Position numbers and translations under genes: made by a program | Assembly (NCBI RefSeq): GCF_019649015.1 | Contig: NZ_BLPI01000001.1 | Coordinates: 2,311,001 to 2,375,000 of the forward strand | Source: Agarivorans litoreus | GTDB lineage: Bacteria > Pseudomonadota > Gammaproteobacteria > Enterobacterales > Celerinatantimonadaceae | Direction: 5' to 3' | Length of the DNA stretch: 64,000 nucleotides | The notes under the pieces: generated by a model | Databases searched by the model: none | Told to the model about the DNA's origin: nothing | The model's input: the letters and a program-made list of their open reading frames with translations, nothing else | Shown: positions 26,368-36,224 of the stretch, piece by piece | How the letters are laid out: the number at the start of each line of letters is the position of its first letter | How positions within the stretch are numbered: position 1 is the stretch's first letter

Positions 26368-26419
26368 TCTATGCTCCTAAAACGCAATAAGAGAGGGCTA
26401 AGTGAAACGCTGAGTTAAC

Positions 26420-27493
26420 TTAGGCGGAGACCGCTTGGCTTGGCTGTGCCCAAGTGGTGACAAAGGTATTGCGACCTTTGCGCTTGGCAGCATACATGGC
26501 ATTGTCGGCGTCAATCAACAAACGGGACAAATCTTTTCTTTGGGTTTCAAAGGCAATGCCCATGCTAATGCTAATGGCGAGGTGTTGGCCGTTCACCGAG
26601 CAAGGTTTTTCGGCAACTTGTTGGACAATGATATTGGCTAAGTCTTGCGCATGTTGGCGCTGGCAATTGGCCCACAATATACAAAATTCATCACCACCAA
26701 ATCGGGCAAACATTGCCTCTTCAGGGAGTTGTTGTTTAACACAGGCCACAACATGCTTTAGCGCATCATCACCAGTGTGATGGCCGTATTGGTCATTAAT
26801 CTGTTTAAATTTGTCTATATCAAACAGCATCACTGCCATGCTTAATACCGACTCACATTGAGTATCAAGCTGGCGCTCTAGCTCTCGGCGATTCAAGATG
26901 TTGGTGAGCGGATCGATGCGCGCTTGCTCTGCAAGGTGGCGATGAGCGCGCTGAGTATCGATAGAAAACAGCTTGGCCACAATACTTAATAGAATGGCGC
27001 AGTTAATGAAAACTAACGCCATTAAGCTTTGCTTTTGTTCTATATTACTCGGAAACATCGGTGCGCAGGGCCAATAAAATACCGCTAAAAAAGCCACACT
27101 TATTAGCGCTAAAATGGCATTGCGTGTAGAAGGCCTATCTTGCCATAACAAAAATGCTACTGGGTAAATCACGATAAGGTGGAAGAAAATCAGTGATTCA
27201 ACACCAAACCAACGGGTAGAGGCAAAGGTAATATCCAGCACAAATACCACTAACATCCATGCTCTAGCTAAATCATTTTGATTTAGCCAGTTTAGAAAGA
27301 TGGTGACGGTGTAAGCAAGTACCACTAGGCTATTAATTACCCAAAACTCGGCAACAGTAATCTTGTATTCAAGCGCTTGAGCAATAACATTTAGGATCAG
27401 CAAAGGTATACCTATAACCACAAATAGATTGGTCATACGAACGGCGTGACGCTTTCCTTTGCTGGTGCCTATGTTAAGTATCTTGTTGAGCAA
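26420..27493 (-). CDS. Membrane-bound diguanylate cyclase (GGDEF)
   Basis: The 357-residue protein has six N-terminal hydrophobic helices (about 20-180) and a C-terminal GGDEF domain (about 195-350), with the intact active site FGGDEF at 265-270 and DIDKFKQIND upstream. It should make cyclic di-GMP from GTP. The RxxD inhibitory site nine residues before the motif is replaced by PxxA, so product inhibition at that site is probably lost. The start is a TTG with AAGGA 6 bases upstream. The membrane part has no recognised sensor family. Confidence 0.9.
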   Translation of the reverse strand: MLNKILNIGTSKGKRHAVRMTNLFVVIGIPLLILNVIAQALEYKITVAEFWVINSLVVLAYTVTIFLNWLNQNDLARAWMLVVFVLDITFASTRWFGVESLIFFHLIVIYPVAFLLWQDRPSTRNAILALISVAFLAVFYWPCAPMFPSNIEQKQSLMALVFINCAILLSIVAKLFSIDTQRAHRHLAEQARIDPLTNILNRRELERQLDTQCESVLSMAVMLFDIDKFKQINDQYGHHTGDDALKHVVACVKQQLPEEAMFARFGGDEFCILWANCQRQHAQDLANIIVQQVAEKPCSVNGQHLAISISMGIAFETQRKDLSRLLIDADNAMYAAKRKGRNTFVTTWAQPSQAVSA

Positions 27494-27593
27494 CCGTGTT
27501 CCTTACAGTTAATACTCAAATAAAAATGATTGTATACCTGAAAAACGAAAACTACTGTGAATTAGCTTCGATCGTGACTGTTTAGACGCAAGT

Positions 27594-27623
27594 TTGGCAA
27601 TGTAACCCTGGTTACATTGCCAA
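27594..27623. other. Perfect 14-bp hairpin after purK
   Basis: TTGGCAATGTAACC (27594-27607) and GGTTACATTGCCAA (27610-27623) are perfect inverted arms with a 2-base loop. It starts 6 bases past the purK stop. Neither strand has a T run after it, so it is not a standard terminator. It could be a 3' stabilising hairpin or a protein site. Confidence 0.6.
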
Positions 27624-27628
27624 GTTAC

Positions 27629-28705
27629 TTAATCTAGGTGCTTAATTAACCACGCTATTGCGTCGGCGTATACAGGCGTCATCAGTGGTTCTAATTTCGC
27701 TAAACTTGCTAGTAATTGTGAACGCTCTGCAATGCTGATGTTGATGTGGCCAACTTTACGCCCTGGACGAACCTCTTTGCCATACCAAAATACTTCCACC
27801 CCAGGCACGCATAACCATTGATGATTATATTCAACACCAATCAGATTAAGCATCACGCTTTGGGTTTTAACTAAAGGTTGTACTAAGGGCAAATCTGCCA
27901 CGGCGCGAATATGTGCCTCGAACTGACTAAGGCTAGAGCCTGCTTGAGTCCAGTGGCCGCTATTGTGTACTCGAGGTGCTATCTCGTTAATCAGTAACTT
28001 ATCGCCAACTTGGAAGCATTCCATGGTCATTACACCCACGTAATCTAGCGAGTCCATTAGCTTACCGAGCATATTTTCAGCCTGGCCCTGAAGGCTCGCT
28101 TTACTGGCAACCGGTGATACCGTAGCTAATAAAATACCTTCATGATGCTGGTTAATCGCTAGTGGGTAGAATGCCGTGTCACCGTTGGCGTGGCGCATAC
28201 CAATAAGTGATACTTCTTCGTCGAAGCCTATCGCTTGTTCGGCAATACAATGATCTAACCAGTCTTGTGGAATGGCACGTTGTTCAGCGTTGCCGCTAAG
28301 CTTTAACCAATGCTGGCCTTTGCCGTCGTAGCCGCCGGAGCGCTGCTTTAGCAATACTCGTTCGCCTAACTCAGCAAACAGTTGTTCTGCACTGTGTCCT
28401 TGTTTTACATCTACCCAAGGGGCGGTGGCTAAGCCTAAGCTGTCGAGCAATTTCTTTTGGCTTGCTCGGTCAGCTAGCTGAGCTAAAGCCGGGCCGTTAA
28501 GAAAGCTTGAGTGTTGAGTAAGTTGCTCGGTGGCTGGCGTTACCGGCCAGTGCTCGCGCTCAACGGTAATAATGTCGTTGGCAGCGATATCAAAGGTATC
28601 AGTTTCGTCAGTTTCTACTGGGCGAACCTCAATGTTTAATGGTTGCGCTGCGTGTTTTAGCATTGCTCCCAATTGGCCGGCGCCTAAAATCCAAATCTTA
28701 TTCAT
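27629..28705 (-). CDS. purK: N5-carboxyaminoimidazole ribonucleotide synthase
   Basis: This ATP-grasp enzyme of 358 residues (MNKIWILGAGQLGAML at the start; LLKQRSGGYDGKGQ in the ATP-binding region; NEIAPRVHNSGHWT near the active site) makes N5-CAIR from AIR, bicarbonate and ATP in purine synthesis. I start at the ATG at 28703-28705. A GTG four codons earlier overlaps the purE stop. It is the second gene of the purEK operon, with 11 bases between the reading frames. Confidence 0.95.
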   Translation of the reverse strand: MNKIWILGAGQLGAMLKHAAQPLNIEVRPVETDETDTFDIAANDIITVEREHWPVTPATEQLTQHSSFLNGPALAQLADRASQKKLLDSLGLATAPWVDVKQGHSAEQLFAELGERVLLKQRSGGYDGKGQHWLKLSGNAEQRAIPQDWLDHCIAEQAIGFDEEVSLIGMRHANGDTAFYPLAINQHHEGILLATVSPVASKASLQGQAENMLGKLMDSLDYVGVMTMECFQVGDKLLINEIAPRVHNSGHWTQAGSSLSQFEAHIRAVADLPLVQPLVKTQSVMLNLIGVEYNHQWLCVPGVEVFWYGKEVRPGRKVGHINISIAERSQLLASLAKLEPLMTPVYADAIAWLIKHLD

Positions 28706-28716
28706 GTTGCTTACCA

Positions 28717-29214
28717 CTACTCCGCTACGCGAGGATCTGGATGGGCCAATACTGATTCAGTTTGGGCGCTGCGGAAAGCCTCGATACGCTCAGCTAGTTC
28801 TGGGTTAGTAGTAGCTAAAATCTGTGCAGCAAACAATCCCGCGTTATAAGCACCAGCAGTGCCAATGGCAAGAGTACCAACTGCTACGCCTTTTGGCATT
28901 TGGGCAATCGATAACAAGCTATCCATACCGTTTAAGGCTTTACTTTGAACTGGCACTCCAAGTACCGGTAAACGGGTTTTAGACGCCACCATGCCTGGCA
29001 AGTGAGCTGCGCCGCCGGCACCACCAATAATCACTTTGATGCCGCGGTCGGCAGCATTGGCTGAAAATTCCATTAATTTGTCGGGAGTGCGGTGAGCACT
29101 AACCACTTCAACCTCAAATTCAACGCCCAATTGTTGTAGTACTTCGGCGGCGTTTTCCATAGTTGGCCAATCACTTTTTGACCCCATGATGATGGCAACT
29201 TGTGGTTGTGGCAT
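28717..29214 (-). CDS. purE: N5-carboxyaminoimidazole ribonucleotide mutase
   Basis: This class I PurE of 165 residues has the GSKSDWPTM start, SAHRTPDKL, and [12 protein letters not shown]. It moves the carboxyl group of N5-CAIR to give CAIR, the step after PurK. AGGAG lies 6 bases before the ATG. It is the first gene of the purEK operon, and the promoter lies in 29215-29521. Confidence 0.96.
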   Translation of the reverse strand: MPQPQVAIIMGSKSDWPTMENAAEVLQQLGVEFEVEVVSAHRTPDKLMEFSANAADRGIKVIIGGAGGAAHLPGMVASKTRLPVLGVPVQSKALNGMDSLLSIAQMPKGVAVGTLAIGTAGAYNAGLFAAQILATTNPELAERIEAFRSAQTESVLAHPDPRVAE

Positions 29215-29521
29215 TGTATTCTCCTCGACTTAAATAGCACAGTGGTAACACGTTTCTGAGCGGCAACAAAATTGTTGTCTATTTGCGCGCGCAGTTTGCC
29301 AGCCTTACCCGCTAAGGTCAATATTAGCGCAGTGTTAGCCAGCAAAATCGAATTTTGTTCTAGCTGTACAGTGCTTTGTTTGGATAAAAGTTCAGGTGCT
29401 TGCTATTTTTGTGATGTTTACTGCTTAATCAATACGAATTGAGTTGATTTGGACTACTGTTAAATGAGTACAGTAGCCTATAGCTAACAATAGAATTCAT
29501 TAGCCTCTAAGGAGAGAAGCA
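29215..29521. other. Divergent intergenic region between purE and a binding-protein gene
   Basis: These 307 bases have no gene. They contain the promoters of purE (minus) and of the plus-strand gene at 29522. A 7-bp inverted repeat lies at 29454-29476. I could not find a good PurR box. Confidence 0.6.
29454..29476. promoter_or_regulatory. Inverted repeat upstream of the binding-protein-like gene
   Basis: CTACTGT (29454-29460) and ACAGTAG (29470-29476) are perfect arms around 9 bases, 45 bases before the start at 29522. It looks like a LexA box but has a 9-base spacer instead of 8, so LexA binding is unlikely. Confidence 0.35.
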
Positions 29522-30316
29522 ATGTGGAAACTTGTGGTTATTTTATCTCTACTCAGTGCCCCGCTAATGGCAGCCAACGTGGAGTTGCGTTTGCCTGCTT
29601 ATTCCGATGATTCACACATTTTTTATCATGAACTATTAGAGCAAGCCCTGCTTGAAGCTGGGCACCAGCCGGTAATTGATGTTCCCTCCTCTAATTTACC
29701 GCAAAAGCGAGCTGAATCGATGTTGCGTAATGGGCAGCTAAGTTTAGTGTGGTTGTTGGCCTCGGCAGAACGCGATAAAGACCCAAACTTTACGCCCGTT
29801 AAAGTGGGCTTAACTAATGGCTTAATTGGTCACAGGTTGTTGTTGGTGCCGCGTTCGGAGGTTGACGCTTATCGCTTTGTAAATACACTAGAAGACTTTC
29901 AAAAGCTGAATAAAACTGGTGGTTTTGGTAAAAATTGGTTTGATGTAGATGTATGGCAAGCTAACCAGTTAAAAACCGTTGAAGTGGATGGTGAGTGGCG
30001 CCGTTTATATAAAATGGTGGCTAACCATAAACGTGGAATAGACTATTTCTCACGTGGCTTTACCGAGATCGTTAATGACTCGCTACAACATCCTTACTTA
30101 GCCATAGAACCTTACCTTATCTTGCAGTATGAGCGTGATTTTCAGTTTTACGTGAGTAATTCTCAGCCTGAATTAGCGGCCATTATTGAAGACGCTTTAA
30201 AAAAGGCTGAAGACAGTGGTTTGTTGGATAAGCTGATTGAAGAATACTGGCGAGAAGACTTTGATTTACTTAATTATCGCCGACGGGTAAAAATTGAGCT
30301 GGAAACACCTAAATAG
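29522..30316 (+). CDS. Periplasmic solute-binding-like protein
   Basis: The 264-residue protein has a signal peptide (1-18, ending LMAAN). The rest fits the family 3 solute-binding fold in a diverged form (LRLPAYSDDSHIFYHELLEQALLEAG near the start of lobe 1; PELAAIIEDALKKAEDSGLLDKLIEEYW at the end). It has a good GGAGAG site. No transporter genes adjoin. Such orphan periplasmic proteins are common in Shewanella and Vibrio, and the ligand is unknown. It is convergent with gppA, 3 bases apart. Confidence 0.75.
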   Translation: MWKLVVILSLLSAPLMAANVELRLPAYSDDSHIFYHELLEQALLEAGHQPVIDVPSSNLPQKRAESMLRNGQLSLVWLLASAERDKDPNFTPVKVGLTNGLIGHRLLLVPRSEVDAYRFVNTLEDFQKLNKTGGFGKNWFDVDVWQANQLKTVEVDGEWRRLYKMVANHKRGIDYFSRGFTEIVNDSLQHPYLAIEPYLILQYERDFQFYVSNSQPELAAIIEDALKKAEDSGLLDKLIEEYWREDFDLLNYRRRVKIELETPK

Positions 30317-30319
30317 TGC

Positions 30320-31807
30320 TTAACAAAGTGCCTCAATAATCTCTAAAGGGTAACCCGCTTGGCTTTGAACTTTTGCTTCTAACTCTAACTCGGCCGCCCG
30401 CAGAGGGTGTTGTTCGTTCCAGGCTGGAGGAAAGCACAGCCGCCAATCGTCTTCAGCTTGAAACACGCTGATTTTGGGTACGCTGCCTTCGGTTCTGCGC
30501 ATACAAATAATAATGGCAATCCGCAATAATCTTGCCAGCACTTGCGCCTCGGGTTTTTCTAGGGCGTTTTGTTGGGCGAGTAGCGCGCTTTGCCAATCTC
30601 CGCGTTGGTTTAAAAGCAGGCAGGATACAAAGTGTTTTTGTGCGGTGCTAAAACCGGGTAAATCTGAGTGGTCAATAATATAAGCTGCATGCTGTGGGGC
30701 TTTTTTAAACTCAATATTTAACCCTACCTCGTGAAACATAGCTGCCCACCTTAATAAGCTTAAGGCTCGATTACTCAGTTGGGGTGTGATTTGTTGTGCC
30801 ATCGCTAAGGCACAATTTGCCACTCGTTCGGCGTGTTGTTTGTCGATACGGTGGCGTTTCACAAAGCTTTCTACAGTGCGAGCTCTTACGCTACTGGTCT
30901 CTTTTTGGCTAAGCAGGCCGTACACCAAACCTTCGCGTAAAGCGCCGCCCGCTAATGACAGTGATTTAATTTGTAGTGTTTCAAATAGCGCAATTAAAAT
31001 GGCTAAGCCAGATGCAAATACCGGTTTTCGCTCTTCGAGCAAACCTTTAATCTCAAGTTTTTCAAGTGTGCCGCAAGCAACGACTTGTTGTTGAATCGCC
31101 TTTAATTTTTGGTAGGTAATGCGCTCATCTAAACCTTGAGCTGTGATTATCTCTAATAGTGCTTGAATGGTACCAGAGGCCCCCACACTGCTTTGCCAAC
31201 CTAGGCGGCGATAATCACTAAGCACAGGGTAAATCACGTCTTTGGCAGCATTTATTGCCAGCTCAAAGTTAGCTTCACTCAATTGCTCTTGAAAGAAACG
31301 CTTTAACCAAGTGACACATCCCATGTCTAGGCTATTTAGCAGCAAAGCCTCACTTTGCTCGCCCACCACTAACTCTGTGCTGGCTCCGCCAATATCAATA
31401 ACCAAACGTTTACCACCGCCGCTACTGGTATGTGCTACGCCACGATAAATAATTTTGGCTTCGGTTTCTCCACTAATAATATGAATTTTGTGGTTTAGGA
31501 TCTTTTCTGCTTGCTGCAGAAACTCATTGGCATTTGTCGCGCGGCGCAAAGTAGCGGTGGCTACAATTTTGATTTGAGCGTCAGGGATGTCTCGGAGTTG
31601 TTCCGCAAATAGGCTTAGACATTGCCAACCCCGTACCATGGAAGCATGGTCCAGTTTGTCGTTGGCATCTAAGCCAGCGGCTAAACGCACTTTTCTTTTC
31701 ACCTTGGCAATGGTTTGCACACTTCCACTCAACTCACGCACAATTAACATGTGGAAGCTGTTAGAACCTAAATCAATGGCTGCATATAGGGGTGAAACTT
31801 TAGACAC
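30320..31807 (-). CDS. gppA: Guanosine pentaphosphatase/exopolyphosphatase
   Basis: The 495-residue protein is of the Ppx/GppA family. It has an actin-like phosphatase fold with AAIDLGSNSFHML at the start, VIDIGGASTEL (about 150) and a C-terminal HD-like helical domain (about 320-495). It converts pppGpp to ppGpp and can cleave polyphosphate. Its place directly after rhlB (22 bases) matches the E. coli gppA locus, which favours GppA over Ppx. The start is GTG with AAGGA 5 bases upstream. Confidence 0.9.
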   Translation of the reverse strand: MSKVSPLYAAIDLGSNSFHMLIVRELSGSVQTIAKVKRKVRLAAGLDANDKLDHASMVRGWQCLSLFAEQLRDIPDAQIKIVATATLRRATNANEFLQQAEKILNHKIHIISGETEAKIIYRGVAHTSSGGGKRLVIDIGGASTELVVGEQSEALLLNSLDMGCVTWLKRFFQEQLSEANFELAINAAKDVIYPVLSDYRRLGWQSSVGASGTIQALLEIITAQGLDERITYQKLKAIQQQVVACGTLEKLEIKGLLEERKPVFASGLAILIALFETLQIKSLSLAGGALREGLVYGLLSQKETSSVRARTVESFVKRHRIDKQHAERVANCALAMAQQITPQLSNRALSLLRWAAMFHEVGLNIEFKKAPQHAAYIIDHSDLPGFSTAQKHFVSCLLLNQRGDWQSALLAQQNALEKPEAQVLARLLRIAIIICMRRTEGSVPKISVFQAEDDWRLCFPPAWNEQHPLRAAELELEAKVQSQAGYPLEIIEALC

Positions 31808-31828
31808 GTTGTTCCTTGATATTACTGC

Positions 31829-33115
31829 TTAGTGACGCTGGCGTCGCTGATTAGAGTGACCGCTATTACTGCGGTTGTTATTCCGACTGTTGCCACGGTT
31901 ATTCCCTTTGGCACGATGAATCCGCTGCGCCTTGGGTAAATCACGCATCAAGGCTTCCGAATCGTATTGGCTAACCGGTACTGGGTGTTTAATGTATTCT
32001 TCAATGGCTGGTAAATTAAATACATATTCTTCACAAGCTAAGCTGATGGCATGGCCACTTTCACCCGCTCGACCAGTTCGGCCAATACGGTGCACGTAAT
32101 CCTCAGCATCGTCAGGTAAGTCATAGTTGAAGACATGCGTTACTAACGGAATATGTAAGCCTCGGGCTGCAACGTCGGTTGCGACTAATATGTCGAGTTT
32201 ACCTTCGGTGAATTGTTCAAGTATCTGCACTCGCTTTCGCTGAGGAATATCACCCGTTAACAAGCCAACTCGATGATTGTCGGCACTTAGGTGACCCCAA
32301 ATATCTTCACAACGGTGTTTGGTGTTAGCAAAAATAATGGCGCGTTCTGGCCACTCTTCTTCTATTAGGGTTTGCAATAAGGCCATTTTGTCGTCGTTAG
32401 ACGGATAAAAAAGCTCTTCTTGAATGCGAGCGCCTGTCATTTGTTCAGGCTCAACAATAACGTGTTCAGGTTCGTTCATGTGCTCAAAAGCCAACTCTTT
32501 AACTTTGAAAGATAAGGTGGCGGAGAACAGCATATTTAAACGCGCTTTTGGTTCTGGCATACGGCGCATTAAGTAACGAATGTCTTTAATGAAGCCAAGG
32601 TCAAACATGCGATCCGCTTCATCTAATACCATAGCCTGTACGGCATTTAGGCTGAATGCACCTTGTTTGAAGTAGTCGATCATTCGTCCGGTTGTCCCGA
32701 TAAGAATGTCTACACCTTCATCTAAGGTAGCACGTTGGCTTGCGTAACCTTCACCACCGTATACTAGACCCAATTTTAGGCCGGTGGCTTTAGCTAGCAA
32801 ACGCGCATCGTTATGGATCTGTATTGCTAGCTCGCGAGTTGGCGCGAGAATAATTGCCCGAGGTTGATTTTGTTGGCGCGTTTCAGGCACGGCTGTGGTT
32901 AACAGGTGATTAAACGTGGCCACTAAAAAGGCTAAAGTTTTCCCCGTACCTGTTTGAGCTTGGCCTGCAATATCTTTACCTTTAGTTAAGATAGGGAGGC
33001 TTTGCGCTTGGATAGGGGTACAATTGTGATAGCCGTGCTGCTCTAAGGCTGTTAATACCTTATCTTGCAGTCCTAACTCGGCAAATCTAAGTTCAGTTAA
33101 ATGTGTTTTGCTCAT
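31829..33115 (-). CDS. rhlB: ATP-dependent RNA helicase RhlB
   Basis: This DEAD-box helicase of 428 residues has the Q motif (about 20-35), [31 protein letters not shown] and [11 protein letters not shown] basic, Asn/Arg/Gly-rich tail covers about 395-428. RhlB unwinds RNA for the RNase E degradosome. The order gppA-rhlB-divergent-trxA-rho is the same as in E. coli. The tail probably helps RNA binding. Confidence 0.95.
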   Translation of the reverse strand: MSKTHLTELRFAELGLQDKVLTALEQHGYHNCTPIQAQSLPILTKGKDIAGQAQTGTGKTLAFLVATFNHLLTTAVPETRQQNQPRAIILAPTRELAIQIHNDARLLAKATGLKLGLVYGGEGYASQRATLDEGVDILIGTTGRMIDYFKQGAFSLNAVQAMVLDEADRMFDLGFIKDIRYLMRRMPEPKARLNMLFSATLSFKVKELAFEHMNEPEHVIVEPEQMTGARIQEELFYPSNDDKMALLQTLIEEEWPERAIIFANTKHRCEDIWGHLSADNHRVGLLTGDIPQRKRVQILEQFTEGKLDILVATDVAARGLHIPLVTHVFNYDLPDDAEDYVHRIGRTGRAGESGHAISLACEEYVFNLPAIEEYIKHPVPVSQYDSEALMRDLPKAQRIHRAKGNNRGNSRNNNRSNSGHSNQRRQRH

Positions 33116-33461
33116 TGCGTAAGCATATCACAGCTAAGTGGCACTACCAGCACCCATTCTTAGTAAATGTGTTGAGTTGTTAGGTGCTGCGATCTTTGCA
33201 GTCAGTATTCGCGCCCAATTGGCTGTATTTATATGGAAATAAGCGGGAGCTGGCTGTAATTATAAAGTCAAATTCCCTTTCTAAATTTAGTGCCGTTCGG
33301 CTAGCGCTTAATTAAGATGAGCGAATAGTGGCTACTACTTATGTTAATTGGTAGTAGCTTAGATTTCCTTGGAATGAGCTTAGGCTTGCATTCATTGGTC
33401 GGATCATTTCAAATAGTCATGAAATTATCGAGACAGATAACATAGAATTTTGGAGTATTAA
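33116..33461. other. Divergent intergenic region between rhlB and trxA
   Basis: These 346 bases hold the promoters of rhlB-gppA (minus) and trxA (plus). No gene is visible. A perfect 8-bp hairpin at 33331-33358 lies in the trxA leader. Confidence 0.6.
33331..33358. other. Hairpin in the trxA upstream region
   Basis: GCTACTAC (33331-33338) and GTAGTAGC (33351-33358) form a perfect 8-bp stem with a 12-base loop, about 105 bases before the trxA start. No T run follows. It may be an RNA leader structure or a protein-binding dyad. Confidence 0.4.
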
Positions 33462-33788
33462 ATGAGCGATAAATTAGTTCAGCTGAGCGACGACAGCTTC
33501 GAGGCAGACGTACTAAACTCAAGCACACCAGTATTAGTAGATTTCTGGGCTGAATGGTGTGGACCTTGTAAAATGATTGCACCTATCCTTGACGAAGTTG
33601 CTGAAGAATATGATGGCAAAGTAGTGGTAGGTAAGCTAAACATCGACCAAAACGCTGGTACACCGCCAAAGTTTGGTATTCGCGGAATTCCAACGTTACT
33701 GCTGTTTAAAGACGGTAAAGTAGCTGCTACTAAGGTTGGCGCACTATCAAAAGCCCAATTAACAGCGTTTTTAGACGAAAACCTGTAG
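33462..33788 (+). CDS. trxA: Thioredoxin 1
   Basis: This thioredoxin of 108 residues has the active site [10 protein letters not shown] (Cys 33 and 36) and the cis-proline segment [10 protein letters not shown]. It is the general protein-disulfide reductant of the cytoplasm, recycled by thioredoxin reductase (not in the window). GGAG lies 6 bases before the ATG. It precedes rho, as in E. coli. Confidence 0.97.
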   Translation: MSDKLVQLSDDSFEADVLNSSTPVLVDFWAEWCGPCKMIAPILDEVAEEYDGKVVVGKLNIDQNAGTPPKFGIRGIPTLLLFKDGKVAATKVGALSKAQLTAFLDENL

Positions 33789-33988
33789 TAACAATGTGAG
33801 CAGGTCGACATTCGTTGCCTGCTTTTGCTGGATCTTTCTCCATATTAGTGCTAATTTTATTTTCGAATTTTCCTACGCCCGTAACTAAAGGTTACCTCTT
33901 GGCCGACTAAACAGTCGAGTAAGCTTCTCTACTATACCTAACTCATGCTGCTGTCAGCCTACTTCGATAAAAATTGAAACTCACCATT

Positions 33989-35254
33989 ATGAATTTAACT
34001 GAGCTAAAAAACACCCCCGTCCATGAACTGATTACGCTAGGCGAATCAATGGGCTTAGAAAATCTAGCCCGCTTACGCAAGCAAGACATTATCTTCTCGA
34101 TCTTAAAGGCTCACGCAAAAAGCGGCGAAGCCATTTTTGGTCATGGTGTGCTGGAGATTTTGCAAGATGGCTTTGGATTTCTGCGTAGCGCCGACAGCTC
34201 GTACTTGGCTGGTCCGGACGATATTTATGTTTCTCCAAGTCAAATACGTCGATTTAACTTGCGTACCGGTGACACGGTAGAAGGTAAGATCCGTCCACCT
34301 AAAGAAGGTGAACGTTACTTTGCATTGTTAAAAATTGGCCAAGTTAATCACGACAAGCCAGAAAACTCGCGCAACAAAATCTTGTTTGAAAACCTTACTC
34401 CGCTGCACGCCAACGATCGTTTGCGTATGGAGCGTGGTAACGGTGCGACTGAAGACATTACCGCTCGTGTACTTGATTTAGCCTCACCAATTGGTAAAGG
34501 TCAGCGTGGTTTGATTGTTGCTCCGCCAAAAGCGGGTAAAACCATGTTGCTGCAAAACATTGCGCAAAATGTGGCATTTAATCACCCTGAGTGTGAATTA
34601 ATCGTTTTGCTAATTGATGAGCGTCCGGAAGAAGTAACCGAGATGCAGCGCTTGGTTCGTGGTGAAGTAATTGCTTCTACCTTTGACGAGCCTGCTAGCC
34701 GTCACGTGCAAGTGGCTGAAATGGTAATTGAAAAGGCCAAGCGTTTAGTTGAACACAAGAAAGATGTAATCATCTTGCTAGATTCTATTACTCGTTTAGC
34801 GCGTGCCTACAACACAGTAATACCTTCGTCAGGTAAGGTTCTTACAGGTGGTGTTGATGCTAATGCTTTACATCGTCCAAAGCGTTTCTTTGGTGCGGCC
34901 CGTAACGTTGAAGAAGGTGGCAGCTTAACCATTATTGCTACTGCGCTTGTAGATACAGGTTCGAAGATGGACGAAGTTATTTACGAAGAGTTTAAGGGCA
35001 CCGGCAACATGGAGCTGCACTTAAGCCGTAAGATTGCCGAGAAGCGCGTATACCCCGCTATCGACATTAACCGTTCCGGCACGCGCCGTGAAGAGCTATT
35101 AACCAACGCTGACGAACTGCAAAAAATGTGGATTTTGCGCAAGATTGTTCATCCTATGGATGAAACTGGCGCCATGGAGTTCTTAATTGATAAATTGGCA
35201 ATGACCAAGACCAATGATGAATTCTTTGACGCGATGAAAGCGCAGAAGAAGTAA
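33989..35254 (+). CDS. rho: Transcription termination factor Rho
   Basis: This hexameric RNA helicase of 421 residues is close to E. coli Rho throughout: N-terminal helix bundle, RNA-binding cold-shock-like domain ([15 protein letters not shown]), Walker A APPKAGKT (about 178-185), Walker [10 protein letters not shown] and Q/R loops. I start at the ATG at 33989, because E. coli Rho begins [11 protein letters not shown] as here. The TTG five codons upstream is not needed. The 200-base gap after trxA is the likely leader through which Rho controls its own synthesis. A strong terminator follows. Confidence 0.97.
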   Translation: MNLTELKNTPVHELITLGESMGLENLARLRKQDIIFSILKAHAKSGEAIFGHGVLEILQDGFGFLRSADSSYLAGPDDIYVSPSQIRRFNLRTGDTVEGKIRPPKEGERYFALLKIGQVNHDKPENSRNKILFENLTPLHANDRLRMERGNGATEDITARVLDLASPIGKGQRGLIVAPPKAGKTMLLQNIAQNVAFNHPECELIVLLIDERPEEVTEMQRLVRGEVIASTFDEPASRHVQVAEMVIEKAKRLVEHKKDVIILLDSITRLARAYNTVIPSSGKVLTGGVDANALHRPKRFFGAARNVEEGGSLTIIATALVDTGSKMDEVIYEEFKGTGNMELHLSRKIAEKRVYPAIDINRSGTRREELLTNADELQKMWILRKIVHPMDETGAMEFLIDKLAMTKTNDEFFDAMKAQKK

Positions 35255-35259
35255 GTTAA

Positions 35260-35290
35260 AACTGGCCGTTAATTCGGCCAGTTTCGTTTT
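35260..35290 (+). terminator. Terminator of rho
   Basis: AACTGGCCG (35260-35268) and CGGCCAGTT (35275-35283) form a 9-bp stem with a 6-base loop, followed by TCGTTTT. The next reading frame begins at 35293, almost inside this structure. Confidence 0.85.
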
Positions 35291-35292
35291 GG

Positions 35293-36195
35293 ATGATGAG
35301 ACGCTTACTGCTACTTCTTGGGCTATTATTTCACCTGTCTGCTCAAGCGGAGCAGCAAGGCCCTAACCCGCCCTCGCAACCGCTTTATCAAGATGTGCCG
35401 CTAATGATTTTGCAGCGCAGTGTTGATGCCTTAATGCAAAATCAACCCGCTTGGGTGATAGATCTACTGCCTTATTTACGACCTCATGACCGAGAAGCCT
35501 TGCTTTTTGAAAGCCTGCGTTACTTGCATCAAAATAAACATATTCCAGATCAAACCCTAAAAAACTGGTTACTAGAACTGGCTTCCGAGCGACCAACGGT
35601 GCGCGAAGCTGCAGTAATTGACGGTTATGAAGTTATTCGCCCTAGTTTTGACTACCCAGCTCTGGCGCGAAGTTTAATTCTTAATAAAGTATCAGCAGAG
35701 CGCTCACAGCTTTATTTAAGTGAACTGTTGCGTGATGAATTTCAATGGTCATTGATCTTTAGAAAAAACAATCCGTTATTATTGACGCAACAGCTGGACG
35801 TGATGCGAGCTTTTAGGCAGTTAAATCCAGAACAACTTGAATATGTAAAACATACTATGCCTAGCCGTTTGTATTTCCCAGATAATAACGTGCGAGTTGC
35901 TATGGCAATAGGTATTGGTAGTGATGAAGCCTTGGCAGAAGTACTGAGCTTGCCAATGGACCAATATAGTGTGTCCTTGCTTGAATGGCTTATTCAGCAG
36001 CTACCGGCAGAGCGTGCATACAAATTGCTGCGTGGAGCAGCAGATAATCCAGAACTGTTGTATTTTTCATACAGTGCTATAGCCCGTTTGGGTCGAGTAT
36101 ATCCTCCTGCTGCCCAGTTTATTTTGGCGCAGTTTAGAGAGTCAGAACACCAAGAGTTGGCTGCAATGGTAATGATTGAGATGCAGTCTCAATAA
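35293..36195 (+). CDS. Secreted helical-repeat protein of unknown function
   Basis: I do not recognise this 300-residue protein. Residues 1-20 are a signal peptide (MMRRLL...LSAQAE). The rest is mostly alpha-helical, with Leu/Ala spacing like HEAT-type repeats ([61 protein letters not shown]), and has no cysteines. Two adjacent ATG codons are available, and neither has a clear Shine-Dalgarno. The gene starts just after the rho terminator and is followed 29 bases later by ubiD. It is probably periplasmic. The link to its neighbours is unknown. Confidence 0.75.
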   Translation: MMRRLLLLLGLLFHLSAQAEQQGPNPPSQPLYQDVPLMILQRSVDALMQNQPAWVIDLLPYLRPHDREALLFESLRYLHQNKHIPDQTLKNWLLELASERPTVREAAVIDGYEVIRPSFDYPALARSLILNKVSAERSQLYLSELLRDEFQWSLIFRKNNPLLLTQQLDVMRAFRQLNPEQLEYVKHTMPSRLYFPDNNVRVAMAIGIGSDEALAEVLSLPMDQYSVSLLEWLIQQLPAERAYKLLRGAADNPELLYFSYSAIARLGRVYPPAAQFILAQFRESEHQELAAMVMIEMQSQ

Positions 36196-36224
36196 TTCCG
36201 TCAGCCAAAAACCAGGTTATTACA

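Noticed and set aside
29244-29259. PurR box upstream of purE
   Set aside because: The best CG-centred 16-mer matches only the central positions of the PurR consensus, so it is no better than chance.
29454-29476. LexA box in front of the binding-protein-like gene
   Set aside because: CTGT and ACAG are present but separated by 9 bases, whereas LexA needs 8.
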